Shown one piece after another: positions 24,810 through 35,178 of a stretch of 64,000 bases of DNA; the first letter of the stretch is position 1, and each line of letters begins with the position of its first letter. A model generated the notes under the pieces. It was given only the letters and a program-made list of their open reading frames with translations, was not told the DNA's origin and did not search any database. The translations under genes were made by a program, and so were the position numbers. Source of the DNA: Stachybotrys elegans (taxonomy: Eukaryota > Ascomycota > Sordariomycetes > Hypocreales > Stachybotryaceae); NCBI GenBank assembly GCA_020746835.1, contig JAGPNK010000009.1, forward strand, positions 1 to 64,000. Direction: 5' to 3'.

Positions 24810-26466
24810 CTCTCCCGAGCATAAGGTTTAAAAGGCTTGCACTGTTTTTTTCACTGTCTTTTCTAGCTTACCCTGGACCCGTTCCTACATACTGTTACTG
24901 ACTAAGCAGGTTCCCTACATCACGTGCTTCCCCCATAGCTCCTTTGCATTATATGCCTTCTCATACAGCTACAGCTTCTTTACAGCGTACACATATAGCT
25001 TCCACACATAACTATAGCTTCTAATACATTGCTTTCTCTAACTATATCTAAGAACAGCTCTCTACAATATTATATTACAGGGGCATTAGATATATAATTT
25101 AAAGGCAGTAAAAGTAATTAATTTAATAACTAAATAAAAAAACTAACTAAAAACCTATACTAAAAAACTAAACTAAAAGAGCTTTTTTAAAGTAACTCTA
25201 ACTATCTCTAGCTTCTAAAGCAAGCTAGCTTTATAGCTATCTCTCCCTTATTAGCTTAATTTAGCTACTAAAAGGTCTATTATTAATAAGTTAGGCCTTT
25301 TTACTCTTTTTACCCTATTGCTTTTTATATAGCTCTAAGGCTTTAAAAAAAGAAAAATAGTAGAAATTATTCTATTTCTAGACTATTAGTAATACTATTA
25401 TTAAAAGATCTCTTAGAGTAATGTAACGGCAGCGGGATAGAAGAGTGAATAGAGCGGAAAGATGCCTAGCAAGAGATACACAGCAAGGTCGAAGGTAGGT
25501 CACCCAATAGATACTGATTATTCTCTACCCCCCTCCCTCCAAGAGGGCAAGGTCCTAGGCTATTTATACTATTATCTAGCTGCTACATTGTAACCCTAGC
25601 GCAGCTAGGTTGGAATGTAAAGGTGCCCTATACTACCATTGTCCTGGCTGTGTGAATAGCTTTGCTTTCGCTGCTGAATAGCAGCTCCTGCGCACTGTCC
25701 CTCGGCTGCATTCCTTGCCTGTGGCTGCCGCAGCAGCCTCAGGCACCCACTTCTGGTCTGGGCCCGTAATAAGTAACTTACTTTATAAATAACTTTACTA
25801 GTATTAGTAGTAGTAATAGCTAAGGCTACTATAGCTACTAAAGTAGTAGAAAGATTTAATCCCTTTATTATATTATTATAAGTATAGATATTATTTACTT
25901 ATATTTTAATTATTTTAATTAGCTATAAGGTATAAGTAGGTAGTAGAATATAAATAATAAATTTATTTCTTTTAAGCTAGGGGCTTAAGAGCTTTATATA
26001 GCTATAGGCAAGGTAAATTAAGCTTTTTAATAGCTCTATTAGCAGCCTAGAGCAATATTATAGGCTTTTCTAGTGTTATTAGTTAAAGCTTTCTATTAGT
26101 ATTATAGCACTCTCTATTTAGGCATAGGTTATAATAAGGCTTCTATAGCATTAGCAACCTTATTTAATAAGTTAACTAAAGCTTCCCAGCTAGACACTAT
26201 TAGTTAGAGCCTTCTATCTAGTCTAGTATATATATCTATTATTTCAGTATAAACTATTATCTAACTTACTAAAGTTATAGCCACCTATGGCTCAGCTACT
26301 CAGCCAGTTAGCTACCCTATATATAAGGGTAGCCTAATAATGGCCTTATTATTATTTCTCTCTACTATTTATAACTATATTAGTTACTAGGGCACTAGGC
26401 ACTATCTCTACTATTTATTTACTCTCTATTACTTATACTCTATACTATATACTCTTTTTCTTATTA
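24810..26466 (+). mobile_element. Retroposon family A, full-length copy carrying a solo LTR
   Basis: Perfect 12-bp flanking repeats TAAAAAACTATT (24,798-24,809 and 26,467-26,478). Removing the 350-bp insert at 25,422-25,771 and one copy of its 5-bp duplication restores a normal-sized copy of about 1.3 kb. Confidence 0.92.
25422..25771. mobile_element. Young solo LTR of a retrotransposon (350 bp)
   Basis: A 350-bp segment of ordinary base composition starts TGTAACGGCAGCGGG and ends GGGCCCGTAATA. It interrupts a RIP-mutated retroposon copy between 5-bp direct repeats AGTAA (25,417-25,421 and 25,772-25,776). The uninterrupted site is seen in other copies (for example near 18,310). Length, the TG start, the 5-bp duplication and a TATA-like TATTTATACTATTA inside fit a solo LTR of a Ty3/gypsy-type element. 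The terminal TA instead of CA would be explained by one C-to-T change. No internal region or second LTR is present. Confidence 0.75.
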
Positions 26467-26613
26467 TAAAAAACTATTATAAAAGACTAAGTAAAGTAAA
26501 TTAGTTAGCCTACTAGCTATATATAAACTATTAAAAAGAGCTAGGTAAAGTGAATTACCTACTCTAGGATTTATATAGAGATAATATAGAATTAATAAAA
26601 TACTATAAGTATA

Positions 26614-28003
26614 ATAAGGAAAAGAATATATAATATAGAGTATAATAATAAGGAAAAGAGTATATAATATAGAGCATAACTAGTAAAAAGTAAATAAATA
26701 GTAGAGATAGTACCTAGTGCCCTAGTAATTAATATAGAGTATAAATAGTATAAAGTAAATAAATAGTAAAGAGAAATAATAATAAAGCTATTATTAGGCT
26801 ACCTTTATATCTAGGGTAGCTAACTAGCTAAGTAGCTAAGGTATAGATAGCTATAATATTATAAGCTATATATATATAGATATATAATACAATGGGATAT
26901 TAAGCTAGCCTTATATATAGAGGGTTAGGGCAGAATCTACTAGTAAGTTAGATAATAGTTTATACTAAAATAGATATATATACTAAACAGTGCCTAGCTA
27001 GGAAGCTTTAGTTAACTTATTAAATAAGATTGTACTATAGAAGCCTTATTATAATCTATGCCTAGATAGAGAGTATTATTAGTAATACTAATAGAAAGTT
27101 TTAATAATATTAGAAAAGCTATTGCTTTAGGCTACTAATAGAGAAAAGCTTAATCTATATCTATAGCTATATAAAGCCCTTAAGCCCCTAGCTTAAAAGA
27201 GATAAATTTATTATTTATATTCTATTATTTACTTATACCTTATAGCTAATTAAGATTAAAATATAAATAAATAATATTTATATTTATAATAATATAGCTA
27301 CTCTAATAGCTATAATAGCCTTAGCTACTACTATTACTAATATTAATAAGGTTATCTATAAGGTAAGTTACTCTAAGAGATTTAATAATAGTATTATTAA
27401 TAGTCTAGAAATAGAATAATTTTTACTATCTCTTTTCTTTAGCTAATTTAGAGCTAGAATATAAAAAGTAAAAGAGTAAATAGACTAAAAAAAGCTAGCT
27501 TTTTAATAATAAGCCTTTTAGCTAGGAAGTTAACCTTATAAATAGATTATAGATATAGGACTCTAGTATAAAGATATATAGCTTACTTTAGAAGCCCTAA
27601 TAGAATTAGCTTAGTTTTTTAGTATAAGTTTTTAATTGGTTTTTTTATTTAATTATTGAATTAATTACTTTATTACTTTTAAATTATATATTTAATACCA
27701 CTATAATATAATGTTTAATTAAATGCTAATGCTATTATAAAGAGAAGTAATATATTAGAAGCTATAGTTATATATAGAAGGCTATAAAGGAATATATACT
27801 ATAAAGAAGCTATAGGGAAAGCTAGATACTAATTTTAAATAAGGTTATTAGCTAAAGTATTAAAGAAGCACTAAATATATATACTATATAATATAATAAA
27901 CCTACTAAGTTAATAATAAAGTATAAGAATAGGTCTAGAGTAAGCTAGAAAAGATAGTAAAAAAGAAATAGTATAAGCCTTTTAAACCTTATACTTAGAA
28001 GAG
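26614..28003 (-). mobile_element. Retroposon family A, full-length copy with duplicated 3' end
   Basis: Perfect 14-bp flanking repeats ATACTATAAGTATA (26,600-26,613 and 28,004-28,017). The 3' block occurs twice in tandem (near 26,616 and 26,648), either a nested micro-insertion or slippage during integration. Confidence 0.92.
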
Positions 28004-28080
28004 ATACTATAAGTATATTTACTATATAAGAGCTTAATATTAGTTTTAGTCTAAAATAGTCTAATTATACTATAAATAAG

Positions 28081-29401
28081 CCCTCCTAAGTATAAGGTTT
28101 AAAAGGCTTATACTATTTTCTTTTCACTATCTTTTCTAGCTTACCCTGGACCTATTCCTATATACCGTTACTGACTAAGCAGGTTCCCTGCATTATATAC
28201 ACCCAGTTTCCCCTATGGCTCCTTTATATTATATATTAGCCTTCTTATATAGCTATAGCTTCTTTATAGCTTTCTTTATAGCTTAGTATATAGCTTCTAT
28301 ATATAACTATAGCTTCTAATATATTGCTTCTCTCTATAATATTATATCATAGAGATATTAAATATATAATTTCAAGATAGCAAAAGTAATTAATTTAATA
28401 ACTAAAGTAAAAAACTAACTAAAAACCTATACTAAAAAACCAAGCTAAAAGAGCTCTCTTAAAGCAATTCTAACTATCTCTAGCTTCTAAAGCAAGCCTT
28501 ATATTAAAGCCCTATATCTATTTATAATTATTAATATAGCTAGTCTCTATTATTAGTCTTTTATATAGCCTAGAGCCCTTTTCTTTACTCTTTTTTCTAG
28601 GCTTTAGCTATAATTTCTTATTAGAATTACTATATATTAGGAATATATAAAAGTTATTCTATTATATACTATTAGTAATACTATTATTAAAGATCCCTTA
28701 GGATAACTTACCTTATAAATAACTTATAGAGGGGGTAGAGACCTTTCTATAATAGTAGCTATAGCTACTATAGCTACTTATATAGCTTTAGTAGGGGATT
28801 TAATCCCTCTATTATATTTATATTACTATTTAATTCTATAATAATAGATATTTAAGTAATATAGATAAGGAATTCTTCTTTTTTAAACTAGGGGCTTAAA
28901 GGCTTTATATAGCTATAGGCTATAGAATAAGCTTTTTAATAGCTCTATTAGTAGCCTAGAGTAATATTATAGGCTTTTCTAGTATTATTAGTTAAAGCTT
29001 TCTATTAGTATTATAGTACTCTCTATTTAGATATAGATTATAATAAGGCTTCTATAGTATAACCTTATTTAATAAGTTAACTAAAGCTTTTTAGCTAGGC
29101 ACTATTAGAGCCTTCTATTTAGTTTAATCCTGCCCTAACCCTCTGTATATATATATACTAGCTTGATATCCCATTGTATTATATGCCTATATATACTTAG
29201 TATAGCTTATAATACTATCTATGGCTTGGCCACTCAGCCAGTTAGCTACCCTATATATAAGGGCAGCCTAATAATGGCCTTATTATTATTTCTCTTTACT
29301 ATTTATAACTATATTAGTTACTAGGGTACTAAGTACTATCTCTATTATTTATTTACTTTTTACTATTTATACTCTATACTATATATTCTTTTCCTTATTA
29401 T
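28081..29401 (+). mobile_element. Retroposon family A, full-length copy
   Basis: Runs from CCCTCCTAAG to CTTTTCCTTATTA. The flanks TATACTATAAATAAG and TATATTATAACTAAG match except for two differences, one of them C/T, consistent with a duplication mutated by RIP after insertion. Confidence 0.82.
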
Positions 29402-30309
29402 ATTATAACTAAGTATTTAGTATATATTATTATTAATTCTAAAAGAAATAAATAAAAGACTAAATTAAAATAAAAGAAATATAAATAAATCTATAACTTT
29501 TTTAATTTCTAAATAATAAATAAAATAGTATAAGTTAGTTACTAACTAAAGATAGAAAAACTCTAGACTTAAAATATAAATAAAGTAATAGTAATAGTAA
29601 ATAGATTTAAAAAAAGCTACTTTTAGTATATATTCTTAGCTTTAAAAAATACCTAATAAAAATAAAATATAGTATTATAAAACTTATATAATAGAAAGGC
29701 CTTTTAATCTTTTTTACTATCTTAAATAATAATAGTAGGCTTTAAAATAGAATAATTAGTATTAATAATCTTTATATAGTTCTATAGAGTATAATATAGT
29801 AAAGTATTTTAAAGAAAGAGATATATAGTCTATTTATACTTTAATTTTATTTATTTATATATAGTATAGAATATATTAGATTTTACATTATATTTAAACT
29901 TATTAAACTTTATTATCTATTTTAAATAGTTATAGTATAAAAACTTAGCCTTAATAAAAGTATTAAATTTCTTATTATTAAAGTTATTTTATATAAAATA
30001 CTATTTATAGTAATATAGACTAGCCAGAAAAAAGAAAGAAGATTTAGTATAAATACTAAAGTAAAAATAGATTAAAAACTTATATATTTATTTTAATTAG
30101 GATTCTATAAGGGATTAAATAGAAATAGAAATACTTTAGAAATAATACTTCTAGAAGTATAGTCTATAATAGCTATTAAATATTAAAAAAGTAAATATAA
30201 AAAGTAAAGAAAAAGATATAATATAGAGATAAATTAATAATAGAAAAAAGTATATAGAAAGCTATAATTAAATTATTTTAGTAAAAAGTAAAAAATAAAT
30301 AAAAAAAAG

Positions 30310-31108
30310 AGTGGAAGGACTTATCTTAATGATAATATTATTAGGGATATAGATAGGGATAGTAGCTAGGGCTACTATAGCTATTAAAGTAGTAAAGGGA
30401 TTTTATCTCTCTACTATATTATTACTATTATTATTATTATTTAATTCTATATTAATATTAATCTTAGTAAATATAAGTTTAAGTAATATAAATAAAGAAT
30501 TTTTCTTTTTTAAACTAGGGGCTTAAGGGCTTTATATAGCTATAGACTAAATAAGCTTTTCTCTATTAGTAGCCTAGAGTAATAGTAACCTTATATAATT
30601 ATAGTCATAGACTTTTCTAGTGTTATTAGTTAAAGCTTTCTATTAGTATTGCTAGTGGTACTTTTCTTCTAGACATAGATTATAATAAGGCTTCTATAGT
30701 ACAACCTTATTCAGTCAGTCAGCGTTTATCTAGTATATACATCTACTATAAGTCAACTGAAGCTTCCCAGCTAGGCACTGTCAGTTAGAGCCTTCTATCT
30801 AATCTGACCCTGCCCTAACCCTCTGTATGTATATGTGTATGTGTGTGTCTGTGAGAGGCCAGCTCAATATCCTGTTGCATTATATGCCTGTATATATATA
30901 GCTTATAATAGTACAAGTCACAGCCACCTATAGCTCAGCTACTTAGCCAGTTAGCTATCCTATATATAAGGGCAGCCTAATAATAGCCTTATTATTATTT
31001 CTCTTTACTATTTATAACTATATTAGTTACTAGGGCACTAGGTACTATCTCTACTATTTATTTACTCTTTACTATTTATACTCTATACTATATACTCTTT
31101 TTCTTATT
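30310..31108 (+). mobile_element. Retroposon family A, 5'-truncated copy next to the gene-rich border
   Basis: Starts in the middle of the family (GGAAGGACTTATCTTAATGA) and runs to CTCTTTTTCTTATTATA. It is the last recognisable repeat before the TFIIIC gene, about 100 bp from that gene's stop codon. Confidence 0.75.
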
Positions 31109-31210
31109 ATAAAATAGCTTTTAGTAACTAGATTTACTAATAGTTTTAGTAAGTAACTAAATTAATTAGTTATTAATAGTTATAGTTTTATTTATTTTTA
31201 AAAAAGGAAT

Positions 31211-34200
31211 TTATAATATAATATTCTTATTTATTAATAAATAACTTACTAATGTATTTTGATTAGTAAGATATAATAGACTGCTATTAAAAATAGTAGT
31301 GTTTTTAATAGTAGTAGAAAGATCCTCCCTTTTAACCTCCTGAATAGCTTTTATATAATAATCCATAGCTAGAGACATAATACCCAGCAGCTGAAACAGC
31401 CTTGCTAGATTGTAGTATATCTCAGCAAGCGACTTACCATCTCCTCTAGTTGCCCTTGTGTTTGTATAGCTTGCAAGGAAAGCCTGCCCCTGAAGAAACA
31501 AATATTGCCGGTTGGCTGATTGTCGCTTCAGGCCATAGTGTACATAAGCCAAGCCGAGGCTGAGATTCACCATGGCGTTTTCTGGGTCTAGTGCCCGCGC
31601 TCGCAAGAAATAACCTGATTATAGTGAGCAAACGTCCAATATCAACTCGGGTGTGACGTAGAGGGCATACCAAGCGCAAAGGTATAACTTGCGGAGGTAA
31701 AGAGGATATGGCCATATAGCATAAGCAGACAAACGTCCAGCTCTATACTGTCACGATCTGCCCCTGTGGGCTCGGCTGCCATGGTCTCATTGCTCTGTGT
31801 CCTGACAATCTCGTGTTTCATATCAATGCCCTTGATTTGACGCAGAATGAATTTCTGCGCCGGCCCCGATGTATACCAGGAAGCGGGGGACTGGCATAGA
31901 TAGGACAAAAGTGCGAACATCCGGTAAGAGTCGGATAGCTCACTATCCCTCATCAGGTGACGAGCTGTTGCCACACACTTCTCCTCATCGCTAGTATAGA
32001 TTGCGCACACTGACTTGTCAGTCTCCTGTAAGAGCCATGCAGAAGCTATTCGAGAGGCAACTTACCGCTCCAAGCCACATAAATCGAGAACACATATTTG
32101 GGCGTTTGGAAGACAGTTGAGTCGCGGGCTGCCTCGCATACTTGATATGCTTCATCACGTCGATGCATGACAGCCAATCCGATAGCGTAATCGAGAAATA
32201 AGTCTAACCAGTTATCGAAAGATATTCCTTGGTGATTGTCCTGGTTGGAAGACAACACTCCTGGGCGCGGGCCTTCGACTTGTGGCGCCAAAGCTAAAAG
32301 TATTGATTAGTCTGAAACTCAAGGAGTCATGGTTAGACCAATTAAGGGTATCTTACATCGGCTGAGACGCTCGTACATGAGGGCAAGCTCGTTCTCTGGC
32401 TGTTCGATATCCTGGGTCTCCATTGTGCCGGTCTTCCCGAGGAAGTGCAGATACTTGTCCCAGGTGTAGAATTTCTTCAACGAACGGAAGTCGTTGATGA
32501 GTTCTTCTGATGAAGCCATCCAAGCCGGAATGAGATTCTCATGCCCATCGGCAATTTTCTGTTTCAACTCCCTAACCACGCGATACTGTTCAGACAGCTT
32601 CAATGCACGCGCTTGTTCGTCCTGTTGTCGCTTGTCCGGCCCGGCCAGTCGTTTTGGACGGTACCGCCTTGGCACAACAGGCTTTGTCCTGGCAGCATTA
32701 TCCCGGCGCGTGCGAGCGCGAGCTTGACGATGCCGCTGAAAGACAGGCTGCAGTGGGAATGCGGAAGCAGAGCGTGCCTCCAGTTCTGGATCGCTCAGTG
32801 TATCATTTTCACGCGCCCGACGGAGTGCCATTGCCTCAGCAGCTAGGATTAGTGCTTCCTCATCCTCTCTAGTCTGTTCGTAAAGATTCGCCAGTTCGAC
32901 TCGGGCTTCGATAATAGCCTCATCAGCCTCGATAGAGGCGAGGAAACATTCTTCAGCAGACGAATGAGCGCCTAGCGTCAGATAACATCTGCCCAATTGC
33001 AGCAACAACATTGGATCTGCGTCTCCTGGGAGGGTCCGAAGGAGCTCAAAGTAGGTGATGGCTTGAGTTGGTTGTGAGGAGCGTGCGAGCGCGCTCGCTA
33101 GCTCGTAGACAAGGAAAGAAAAGTCATTGACAAAATCCATCGTGTGCTGTTCTGTAGGATCCAGCCAGGACATGTGAAGCTACCAGGCAAGTGTTAGCAC
33201 ATTATAGATTACGAATGCACAATCCGTGACATACGAATGCTTCGTCCTGGTCCCCAAGGCGTAATCTGTATATTGCCAGCCGGATGCGTAGCTCGTATGG
33301 CAATGCCGATCCGTAGCGATCCTGTTCCAGTCCACCAGATACGAAATCGGGGATTTCTTGTCGTCTGCTGTCGTCGGCGTCCCACTCCCGATCGTCCGTT
33401 TGCCAGTTGTCCCAGTACTTCTCGTGGCCACGGCCAACAAGCCATCGTGATAAGGCCTTGAGTTCCCAAATAGCATCCTGATAGCGTCCGGTAGACGCAT
33501 AAAGCTCAACGTATATCCCAACATCATGCCAAGGTGCATCCAGCGAGTGATGAATTGAGCGAGCTGCGGCTAGCTCGAAGTATTTCTGGTAGGCAGAGAT
33601 CGCTGACGGTATTGCCGTCTCGGCATGCTTGTTGTCAACGCATGCTTCAGCAAGTTTGCGCACGATGTCCAGATCCTGTGGACGATTTTTCAAGACCATG
33701 TTGTATTCTGATATCGCGGCAGCAAGATGTCCTTGTCGGTGACAAACGGCCGCCTTGCCGAGCCTGGCCTCTACATTGGTGGGATCAGCTCGGATGGCTG
33801 CCGAGTAGCATAGTCGGGCTGTGTGAAGATTGTCCGACTCGTCATCCGTGATAGTGTCGAGAGCAAAGGAAGCACACCCTAACCACCCAAAAACGTCCTT
33901 GGGTCGGAGATGGGCAGCATAGACCATGGTCGAAAGAGCCCGCGCCATCTCACCCTGCTCGCGAAAAATCGACGACAGCGCCGTCCAGGCCTGGTGTGTC
34001 TCGGCATTGATCCTGATCACTTCAAAAGCCAAATCTAGAGCCCTAGCATAATCGCCACTGAGAAACGCTTGGTTGACTTTGGACAGACGAGCCGTTATAT
34101 CTCCACGAGGCTTCGCTGCTTTGCGAGGCCCACGGGCACCGCGTCCACGGGTACCGCCTCGCACGGCTGGCGAAAAGCTCGTCTCACCATGTTGCGAGGC

Positions 34201-34341
34201 CAGAAATTCTCGAACGGACCCCTCCAGCTTAGCGATGTCGCCTTGGAGCTCTTCAAGGTCAGAGTCCGCATCGGATCCATCATCGTGGGCATCGTATGCT
34301 CTGGTTTCATCGTCTTGTGAGGAGACCCGGGTGAAGTCCAT
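31211..34341 (-). CDS. sfc4: Transcription factor TFIIIC TPR subunit (Tfc4/tau131-type)
   Basis: Builds the DNA-bound TFIIIC complex that recruits TFIIIB for RNA polymerase III at tRNA and 5S genes; acts in the nucleus. Five exons close one 966-residue frame: 34,341-33,235; 33,179-32,357; 32,293-32,066; 32,009-31,671; 31,614-31,211, with introns of 55-63 bp. The N-terminus is acidic, followed by an arginine/glycine patch. Tandem TPRs then cover roughly residues 85-260 and 375-480, and another pair lies near the C-terminus (NLSLGLAYVHYGLKRQSANR). The order and the last-exon motif are typical of fungal tau131. The start was chosen at MDFTRVSS because the frame upstream of it has no family-like sequence. 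The last 40 codons are AT-biased and run into the RIP block; the frame nonetheless stays open to a stop at a normal distance. I cannot tell whether those residues are still wild type. Confidence 0.9.
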
Positions 34342-35178
34342 TGTATCGTATCGTTTCTGGCCAGTTCTTGCGAGACAAAAAGCACCTCGATGCTTCTTCC
34401 CGGTGCTGGGGAGGCTCAAGGAGTGTGACGATCGTGAACTCGCAAGATCTTCAGTGAGCTGGTAGGAATTAATAGGGTGTAGAATAAAAGCGGGGCGGTT
34501 CAGCGAGAGCATCAAAACTCTAAGCGTCCGCGCCACAGGTATAGAATAAGCGTAATGATTGTCTGTCGCTTAATTACCCACGGATACGATGTTTTCGGGA
34601 CGGTCTGGAATCGTGTCCTATCTTCTGGCCCGAGGGGTGAGCCCTTTGTTCTTCTGCTGCCAAGTAAGAGTTTGCGCATTATCTTCGTCACGATGTGCAT
34701 CAGCCATCTCTTGCCATCGACTTTGTCCATTCTTGTGACCGTCGTTTCCCTCAGCTATATCCTACAGCTGTCTCCTTGTCATCATCACGGATTCATTGGT
34801 GGGTACGTGAAACATCCGCAGGGAAATATATAGCCAAGATACACAGCCACATGTAGCAAGAATGTTACATATATACGCCCTGGCCAACCAACATCACGGT
34901 ACCTATGTAGAGACACGCAATAAAAGAAAAGTACTGCGTATTATATGCAACGTGGTAAACCTATAAGCATCCCTCCTGCCCATGGCATAAGGTTGAACGA
35001 CCGCCTGTCGATTATTGACAACCCAGATATGTGGGAACATCTAAAGCACCAAAAATCGATAAAACATGCCTGCATGGAGGAGTACTAGCCACCATATTTG
35101 CATAAATATAAACATACATACATAACCAGAAACGATGGTCAAGCTAGGCTTGTAGGGGTCCAATCTGTTACGTAGACA
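34342..35178. other. Intergenic: TFIIIC gene promoter and VTS1 3' region
   Basis: About 840 bp of normal composition between two minus-strand genes. No gene-like frame, RNA gene or repeat recognised. It should hold the VTS1 3' UTR and terminator and the TFIIIC subunit promoter. Confidence 0.5.

Larger units (their letters stand above)
1..31350. other. AT-rich, RIP-mutated gene-free block
   Basis: The whole stretch is dominated by A, T and TpA steps, with C and G largely removed except in a few patches (for example 10,380-10,560, 12,400-12,500, 18,700-18,960, 23,390-23,560, 24,290-24,520 and 25,422-25,771). No gene-like reading frame survives. Composition changes abruptly near 31,350, inside the last exon of the TFIIIC subunit gene. 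In ascomycetes this pattern is the known product of repeat-induced point mutation of duplicated DNA (C to T, preferring CpA). Between the individual repeats listed below, the stretches 600-890, 6,480-6,960, 8,580-9,040, 11,050-11,345, 13,520-14,130, 14,560-14,890, 22,230-23,245, 24,580-24,795 and 29,405-30,305 hold only AT-rich sequence in which I recognise no specific element. The block runs off the left edge, so its full size and whether it is an AT isochore or pericentromeric DNA cannot be judged. Confidence 0.9.

Noticed and set aside
371..31108. Reading the family A repeats as DNA transposons or LTRs
   Set aside because: The two ends are not inverted repeats of each other, duplications are 9-17 bp rather than 2-6 bp, and the truncated copies all keep one end.
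1..31350. Calling the AT-rich block a centromere
   Set aside because: Composition would fit, but only part of the block is visible and AT isochores look the same; CENP-A mapping would be needed.
34342..34536. Upstream extension of the TFIIIC subunit frame
   Set aside because: The frame is open, but the residues before MDFTRVSS do not resemble the family and the extension is probably 5' UTR.
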